Assembly (NCBI GenBank): GCA_963556495.2
Contig: OY747716.1
Location: 30,899,318 to 30,963,317, forward strand
Direction of reading: 5' to 3'
From: Valencia hispanica
Taxonomy: Eukaryota > Chordata > Actinopteri > Cyprinodontiformes > Valenciidae
Length of the DNA: 64,000 nt
Positions 29,925-38,900 of the stretch are shown here, in pieces. A program made the translations under genes and the position numbers. The notes beneath the pieces were generated by a model that did not search any database, was not told the origin of the DNA, and was given only the letters and a program-made list of their open reading frames with translations. Numbering within the stretch: position 1 is the first letter of the stretch; every line of letters begins with the position of its first letter.

Positions 29925-32900
29925 ATGTCAGCCTCTCGTATTATAATATGTTTACTGAGAAACGACCTGCGCCTTCACGACAATGAGGTAAGAACGTAAA
30001 CCTGCAACTAATGCGTGGTTACTCTTCCAGGCTTGGTTAAAATGTGGCGCTAAAAACAATTCTACCTAACATTTTAATCTGTGTGTTGTATCTACTTGCG
30101 AGTTTAGAAATATCTCCAAATTTAAAGAATTCCAAATTACACAAGGCATTGCATTTCTTACTTCCGGAAACATTTCTTTCAGTATAAAACCCTCTTCAAA
30201 GTAAAAATAAAACTGCATATTTATACAGTCAATGACTGCAACTCATAATTTTCAAACAATCTAAAATGAAAAAAAAAATAGAATTCGTCTAGGTTTTGTT
30301 TTTAATACCAACAGAAGACATGATCTAATTAAATGTGCGGTCTTATGTATTTTTTATATTGTTTTTTTTTTCTCTTTTAAACATGTATAACAATCCTGAC
30401 CTTTTGCTCGTTGATTTTCAGCTCTTCCACTGGGCTCAGAAAAATGCTGAACACATAGTCCCTCTGTACTGCTTTGACCCGAGACATTATGTGGGAACCT
30501 ACAACTTCAACCTGCCAAAAACGGGGCCTTTCCGTCTGCGCTTCTTGCTGGAGAGCGTCCGAGACCTCAGAAACGCGCTGCTTGAAAAGGGCAGGTTGGT
30601 TATTGTAGTTACTTCATAGCTTTAAATGATTTATCAGCACTGGAGATTTGCTCAGAGTTCCAGCACAGTCTGGAAAAACATGGACAAATAAAAGAAGTGT
30701 ACAGAAAAGTCTATGTATATCCAGACTTTAATCCCTACCCCATTATCTAAACTTTATTTTCTTTCTTCTTTCCTTCTTAAATTAGTTCTATTGTTAAATC
30801 CTTCTTTTGATCTTTTCTTTCATACCTTTCTTTTCTTCCATCTTTCCTTTGTTTCTCCCCCTTTTCCATGTGTTCTATCTCCCTTCTTTCTTTAATTTCT
30901 CCCTTCCTTGTGTCCTTACTTATTTTCCTTTTCATCTATGCATCCTCTTTTCTTCCTTGTATCCTATCTCACTTCCTTGTTTAATAAATCCCTTCCTTCC
31001 TTTCTTGTTTTGGGTCTTTTTAGGTTTCATATTCAAAGTCTGCACACTCTAGAAATATCTGCCACACATTCATGGTAAACTTTAGTATTTTATATTTAAA
31101 AGGAACTTAAAGGACTGATAACCCTGGAGTGTTGAGTCTGGAAAAGTCTTGGCTTTTTACATCAAAGATGTATAAGAACCCTGTTTGCTTGACTTTAGAT
31201 AGTTACTGTACTTTATTCTAAATCATACTGTTTGGAGAAAATTTTCTTAGCTTTCTAGGATTGCATTAACTATTTTTGAACAGGATCAGGATACACCTGG
31301 ATCTGACATTCCTGCTGCACACATTGTTCCCATGACTTTTTCCGCCCAGCGATCCCTCTGCCCAGGATGCAGCTGCATGGTATTATGCCAACTGTGATTC
31401 TTGTGTGTTTATTGTGTTTTTTTTGTGACAGCAATCTGGTGGTGAGGAAGGGTAAGCCGGAGGAGGTGGTCGCCGACCTCATCAAGCAGCTTGGCTCCGT
31501 TAGCAGTGTGGCTTTCCATGAAGAGGTAGTCAGATCTTCTCTTCAGCTTCAGTGTATTTTAATATGATTTTTATCTGTATAGGCCAACATAAAGTGGTGC
31601 ATGATTATGATGTGTAAGGAGAAAAATACATTGGTTTTAATATTTATTACACATAGAAATCTTAAAATTGCTGTGTAAATCTAGTTATTTAGCCTTTTAT
31701 ATTCTGAAACCCCTGAATAAAATGTGCAAACTATTGCTTTCACACATAACCTGATTTGGCAATATGGTTTTAATGTCAGAGGGCTAATAAAGGCACGAAG
31801 GTAGTCTGCTCAGATGACCATTAAACACGGTGGTGGCACCATCATGTAAGGGTGCTCTTATTAAGCAGGGACAGGGAATCTGGTCAGAGATGATGGGGAA
31901 AATAGATGGAGCTAAATGCAAGACAGTCATGTAAGAAAACAAAGCTTCAAAAGACTTGAGACTGGTGAAAAGATTCACCTTCTAGCTGCACAGCAACTGT
32001 AAACATACAGCCAGAGATGCAATGGGTTGTTTAGATTAAAGCGCATTCATGTGTTAGAATGTGATACAAGACTTCAACATGGGCGTATAAAGATGCTCTC
32101 CATTCAATCTGAGTTCGGATTATTTTGCGAAGCAGAATGGGCAATGCCGAAAAGCTGATAGAGACAGGCTTTAAAAAATAGGTTTAAATTAAAATTTGAA
32201 AGGCATGTCTCCTTTGCCTTCTACCTTTGTGCTGAGCTATCACATTAATTCCCAATAAAATGCACAGTCTGTGGTTTTAACGTAACAAAACGTGGAAAGG
32301 TTCAAGACGTTTGAATACCTTTTGTAAGGCATTCTGTGTGATTCTGTTTGATGAACACGTTTTTACCATCATGTGATCAAATCCAGGTGGCCTCTGAAGA
32401 GCTGAACGTGGAGAAAAAGCTGAAAGACGTCTGTGCTCAGGTGAAGGTAAAAGTTTACAGCTGCTGGGGCTCCACGCTTTACCACAGAGAAGATTTGCCA
32501 TTTCACCACATATCCAGGTGTGGGAACGATGTTTATCGTTAAAAATAAAAGGATTTCTGCTTGAGAAGCTTCTTAGGTAGGAAGAAATTTTAGGAATGTT
32601 GTTTATTTTTGCTCTCGGTTGCAGGCTGCCTGATGTATACACAGAGTTCAGAAAGGCGGTGGAGAGCCAGAGCAGGGTGAGGCCTGTGTTTCCAACACCT
32701 GAGAGGCTGAATCCGCTTCCCCCAGGTTTGGAGGAAGGAGCTATTCCTACAGCGGAGGACCTGCAGCAGACTGGTGAGTGATGGGAATGTTGAGTCTGTT
32801 CAATGGGATGGGTTTAATTCCAATCCTTTCCCTCTGTCTTCATATTCCTCCTATCTAACTAGACTGGACTCTCTGCTACTAATACTACACATTCCCGCAC

Positions 32901-35900
32901 ATTTATCGTATGTGTGCAGTGACTCGAAGTAAATCCACTTCTCCACGTCAACCTACAGAGGCAAACTGCTGAGCAGAAATCTCTTCATTAAAAGGCAGCC
33001 TTGGATTTGATGGATTTCCCAGTATATAATTGAGCTTTTATGACTCTTTGTGTTTCGTTGTTTTTGTGCTGTTTAATCATACAGAGCCTGTGAGTGATCC
33101 TCGCTCAGCCTTCCCTTGCACCGGCGGAGAAAGTAGTGCCCTTGCAAGACTCAAACACTATTTCTGGGATACTGTGAGTGTAACATGCGTTACAGAAATG
33201 TACAAACTGTGTTTTAGGGTTTACCTGTTGGAGGAAATGTAATGGGTCCTGCCTATTGTTCTAGGATGCTGTGGCGACTTACAAAGAGACTCGTAACGGT
33301 TTGATTGGGGTGGATTACTCCACTAAATTTTCACCATGGTGAGTTTTTTTTATTTATGTACTTTTCTTATTTCTCAATGATCTACTTTTTGTTGCCTTTC
33401 TGAAATGTTTCTAATAATACCTCACTGGCACTGTGCAGGCTGGCTTTGGGATGTATTTCTCCGAGGTACATTTACCATCAGATCAAAAAGTATGAGAGGG
33501 AGAGGACAGCCAATCAGAGCACCTACTGGTCAGTATGCATACTGGTACCCATGCTTGTTTTAACAGTAGCTAACAAAGATAATTCATAATGCTTAAACAG
33601 TTTCACCTTTTGTCACATTTTAACCACTGGGTTCAACACATAAAGTAACCTCGCAAACATGATGCTTCCCTCACCATGTTTTGCTGTGGTGATAGAAAAC
33701 ATCCTGAGAACGCACTAACAAACCTCTGAGGCCTCCAGAAAGCAGCTGGATTTAGGGGACTCGTAACTGCTTGATTGGGGTGGATTACTCTCCATGAAAA
33801 TACATAAATTACAAAATACAGGTTTTATTCATGGGTATCTAAGTAAAGTGGGCGGATTTCAAATACATGCCACACTTTTGGATTTTTCCTTTGTAAAAGG
33901 ATTTGAAAATTATGTATCCTTTTCTATCTTTTTGCAGTTGTATTGCGACAAAATGTTGAAAAGTTTAAAAAGTACTTTTTTTGGCACCCAGAAAACAATC
34001 TGGTCATGAATCTTTGATATTTATTTGTGTTTGTGTTTTGCAGGGTCATTTTTGAGCTTTTGTGGAGGGACTACTTCAAATTTGTGGGCATTAAGTACGG
34101 AAACAAAATATTTCAGGTCAAAGGTAATATTAGAAAATGTTTGATCTCTTAATAATGTTGTAAATATGGTTAGTAAAACTAAAGATACATTATTGCAATT
34201 TGAATTTAGGACTTCAAGGAAAGTCTATTCCATGGAAGATGGATACAAAGCTGTTTGATGCATGGAAAGGTTTGTGTTCATGACATGTAGTTTACCATAA
34301 ATCAGTCTCATACTTGAAGAAATTAATTTGTTTGTCACATTTGCACTAACAGAGGGCCGTACAGGGGTGCCCTTTGTGGATGCCAACATGAGAGAGCTTG
34401 CGCTGACAGGCTTCATGTCCAACAGGGGGCGGCAAAACGTTGCAAGCTTCCTCACAAAGGATTTGGGCCTCGACTGGAGACTGGGAGCCGAGTGGTTCGA
34501 ATATCTGCTGGTACGTTGTGAAGACATTTGGCGTATTATTGATCCGTTTATTTAACCACAAAAAAAAGTACATCAGAATGACTTGTTGTTGTTTTGTGCT
34601 GATTTTTAAACATTTGAGTTATTTGTAAAAATAATTCTTGCAAGTTATTTTTTGTTATTTTTTTATTTTGCAAAGATTGATCATGATGTCTGCAGCAATT
34701 ATGGGAACTGGCTTTACAGCGCTGGTATAGGAAATGACCCCAGAGAGAACAGGAAGTTCAACATGATCAAACAAGCCCTCGACTACGACAACAACGTATG
34801 TTTTGAAAGAAGTTGATCTTATTTACCTCTCATATTTTCCTGGAACTGGACACAGGTCACAAACACAAGTTTGAGAAAGCCTGTTTTTACCTACTGATGC
34901 GTATATTGAGGGTCATGGCGTCCTCCCTCTTCTGCCTTAGGGGGAGTATGTGCAACGGTGGGTCCCAGAGTTGGGCTCTATCAGAGGTGCAGACGTGCAC
35001 ACGCCCTGGAACCTGAGCTCTGCTGCACTGTCGCACGCCGGAGTGTCGCTCGGTGAGACTTACCCAACCCCGGTTGTCACTGCGCCTGAATGGAGCCGAC
35101 ACTTTAGCAAGAAACCGGTGGGTGTTTTGGAGAAAAGGGAAGTGGAAACTAAGAGGGAAAGATGCTTTTGTCTATAACAACTGCAAACAATAGTGAGAGA
35201 ATGGGAGCAGATTTGCTGAATCAGTAAATATAGGTAGTGTTTAGAAAAATTATGGAAAAGAAAAACTTACAGATGTTCTCTTTCATAACATTCGTTTCGA
35301 TGTCTCATTATTGGGATACGCCCCTCTGCGGATTCCTCAGAAGCACTTATCTCATTATGCCAATCCTGATTGGCTGGTGATCGTGGCACCTACGTCACAT
35401 GCCTCTATAAGAAGTATGCGTGCCTACGCAGAGCCATTCAATCACCTCTTCTCGCTTCAGTGGTAGCTTATCGCCCGTTAGCTAGCTAGTTTAACAGTTC
35501 ACAGACCGGAGCCGGTTACCTTTTTTTTTCTCCGTCGCCGAACGCTAGCTAGCTCCTTTCGTCCTGACCTTCACCATAGGTTGGGGCACACTTATATAGT
35601 CTCCACACACCAGTGCGACTATATTATTTTCTCGGCGCGCGGCCCCAGTCCCTCGGCTAAACATACCAGTTTACCGCCATGGATGCCGCTTCTCACACCA
35701 GAGAAGAGGAAGGCACAGCGGGGAGGGACCCATACCTGCCGACAACCGGGCCACCGCCCGTGTATGCCGACAGTCATGCCCTCCAGGAACCAGAGCCGTA
35801 CGCCGCGTCCAGCTGGGGTTCCCAGCTTGACCTGGCCAATGCGGTCCAGCCTACGGAGGATGTCCTGGAATTGGACTACGAGGACGAGCTCGAGGACACC

Positions 35901-38900
35901 GACGGGCTCCTCATATCAGAGGATCACGAGGAAGAAGATGTCTTCCTTCCCGCCACCCAGGCTTCACAGCCCGGTGTCTCGTCCTCTCCACGGGATGGAG
36001 CGGCCTCCCCGGCCGCACAGCTGGACATGCAGTCGGTGTGCAAACGCGCTGCTTCCAGGCTGAACATCCCGTGGCCCACCGTCATGACTGAGACTGTCAG
36101 ATCCCTCTATGAGGGAAAGAAGCTGCCTCAGTCTACAAGGGCTGCAAAGCCGCTCCTTCCCGTTTTCCTGGAGCTCCTGGAGGAGGTGCAAACCTCCTGG
36201 AGCGACCGTCCGTTCAGCGGAAAAACCCCGTTACCAGGGGCCTCCTTGCTGGATTTTGAAGGGATGGAGAAAGCTGGCATGCTCCGGATGCCGCCCATGG
36301 AGCCGCTGGTGGCAGCACACCTGCACCCGCGTCTGTCGGCGACATCTTCCAGACCTCCCACACTGCCTTCAAAAGTGGACCGCTTCCAGTCGACACTTAA
36401 CGAGAAGGCTTATAAAGCGGCGGCGCTTTCTATCAGGGCCCTGAATGTCACATCCATGCTCTCAGCGTATCAAGCTGAGCTGTGTGAGGACATGGCTGCA
36501 AAGCCGGACCCGGACGTGTGGGAGGAGATTACCGTGCTGACTGAAATCTGCCTGCACGTTCAGCGCTGTGCTGTCCAGGCCACGGGAAAAGCGATGGGAA
36601 TGATGGTTCTGCAGGAAAGAGCGCGGTGGCTCAACCTAACCAACCTTCCCGACAGGGAGAAGGAGGAAATCCTGGACATGCCGATTGTGCCTGACAGCCT
36701 TTTCGGATCCGCTTTGGCATCCATGTAGTAGCGGTGTGAGGCGAAGAAGAAGGAAGGTGAGGCCCTCCAGCTCTGCCTCCCCAGGAAAACCAATCCTCCT
36801 CCCCAGGCAGCCCCGCACCAGTCTTTCTTCTCCCAGACTAGCGCCTGGGCTCCGCCTCAGTTCCGGATCCCGAAGCGACCAAAGCCTCAGCCGGTCCAGC
36901 CAACCCCTCCCGGTCCGGTGGGACGGTCAGCTTGGCCACGGAGATCCGAAACTCCACCTGCACCCGCCCCAGCGGGACAACCCGTGCGGCCAGGTAGTCA
37001 GCAGGCCAGGAAGAAGAAGAGGGCTACCTGACAGCCTCCTCTCTTCTCCGGGGATGCAGCTGGAAGTTCCCCGTTCACCAGCTCCACCTGTTCGGCCTTT
37101 TCAGGGTGGTTCCCCCCTCTCCCTCGGGGCCCTCGCCGTGGGACTCCCGACGGATGCGGGTCGGATTTGCGACGTCGGATCGGTATCACCGGTTCCACCA
37201 AAACATCACAAGCACACATTGTGTTCAGACTCAGCACTGTTTACACAAAATAAATGTTTCGCTGTCGCATCCAGACACAAAGTCGAGTGGGGCAGCCAAA
37301 ATCATTAAATATGGACAGTACGGCACGGGAAAGCCCCCTGGTGGCCGTTTCGGCAACCTACAGGGTTCCCTCATGTACAGAGGCCGTCGCTGCGCTTAGT
37401 ACTCGCACATGCGCAGTGAGAAACGTGAGCGCCTCCCCGCTGCACCCACTAGAGGGCTCTGTTGCTCCGTGTGTGGCAGCTGTGAGAGCCGTGTCCCCGC
37501 TTTCCATGCATACGCAGGAATGGGCAGCGACTTTGGGTTCAGATTGGGTGCTAAAAATGATTTCGAGAGGTTACAGGCTTCAGTTCGCCTCAGTTCCTCC
37601 TCGGTTTTCTGGCATAGTCCCCTCTCACGCTCAGGGACCATCAGCTCGTGTCCTCCATGCAGAGATTTCCTCCCTGCTGGAGAAACGAGCGATATACGGA
37701 GTACCTCCGGATCAGGCTTCTTCTCCAGTTATTTTCTGTTTCCCAAACGGGGAGGGAGCGGAATTCGCCCGATCCTGGATCTAAGGGCTCTGAACCGATA
37801 CCTCAGAAAGTACAAGTTCAGGATGCTGACACACGCATCCCTTCTGCTTCTGATACGTCAGAGCGATTGGTTCACTTCAGTCGATCTGAAAGACGCATAC
37901 TTTCATATTCCGGTGTATCCCCCACACAGGAAATATCTGAGGTTTGCCTTTCGGGGAATCTGTTACGAATACACCGTACTCCCCTTCGGTCTCTCCCTGA
38001 GTCCGAGGGTGTTTGTGCGGTGCACGGAGGCGGCGATCGCCTCATTGAGGAGGGTCGGCATCCGCTTGGCTCCTGCTGGCTCGGTCCAGGGAGGAAGCTG
38101 CGTCTCAAACACAAATAGTGATCCAACATTTGTGTGGCCTGGGTTTCAGAATAAACCAGGAAAAAAGTGCGTTATCTCCCTCGCAGAAAATAACTTTTCT
38201 GGGATTGGATCTGAACTCGGAAGCGTATGCGGCCTGCCTCTCGGCGGCGAGCGTAAACGCGCTCCGATCCTGCCTCGCGCGCTTTCGCCTCCACGGATCC
38301 GTGTGGTTCGGGCTGTGCCTTCGACTGCTGGGCCTAATGGCGTCATCCATTTTGGTAGTGCCGTTAGGTCGCCTGCACATGAGTGAGTTTCAGAGCTGGG
38401 TGGCAGCCTTGAAACTGTCTCTGGTGCGCCACAGACCGCCCAGGGTGAAGGTTACAATGGAGTGTGTCATGGCGTTCCGCCTTTGGCGCCATCCGTTCTT
38501 TCTGGAACACGGAGTGGCCTTAGGGGTGGTCCTTATCAGGAGAGTGATCACAACAGATGCGAGTCTGTGTGGATGGGGTGGACTCCTCGATGGTCGTTAT
38601 GTAAGAGGTGTGTGGAGCAGAGAGCTCCGGGGAACACACATAAATTATTTGGAGCTCCTCACTGTCTTTCTAGCCCTGAGGCACTTTCTCCCGTTCCTCG
38701 CCGGCCACCATGTCCTGGTGAGAACAGACAACACCACCACAGTGGCCTACATAAATCGCCAGGGGGGGCTGCGCTCCCGCCAGTTACATATGTTGGCACG
38801 CAGACTGATCCTGTGGTTCAGCAGGCGTTTTCTCTCGATCAGAGCCACCCACGTCCCGGGTGTCTTGAATCGGGGAGCGGACCTGTTATCCAAGGGGACA

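Noticed and set aside
35581..36063. A 160-codon frame overlapping the DIRS gag ORF
   Set aside because: Shadow frame. The overlapping ORF starting at 35679 is longer and has the composition expected of the family.
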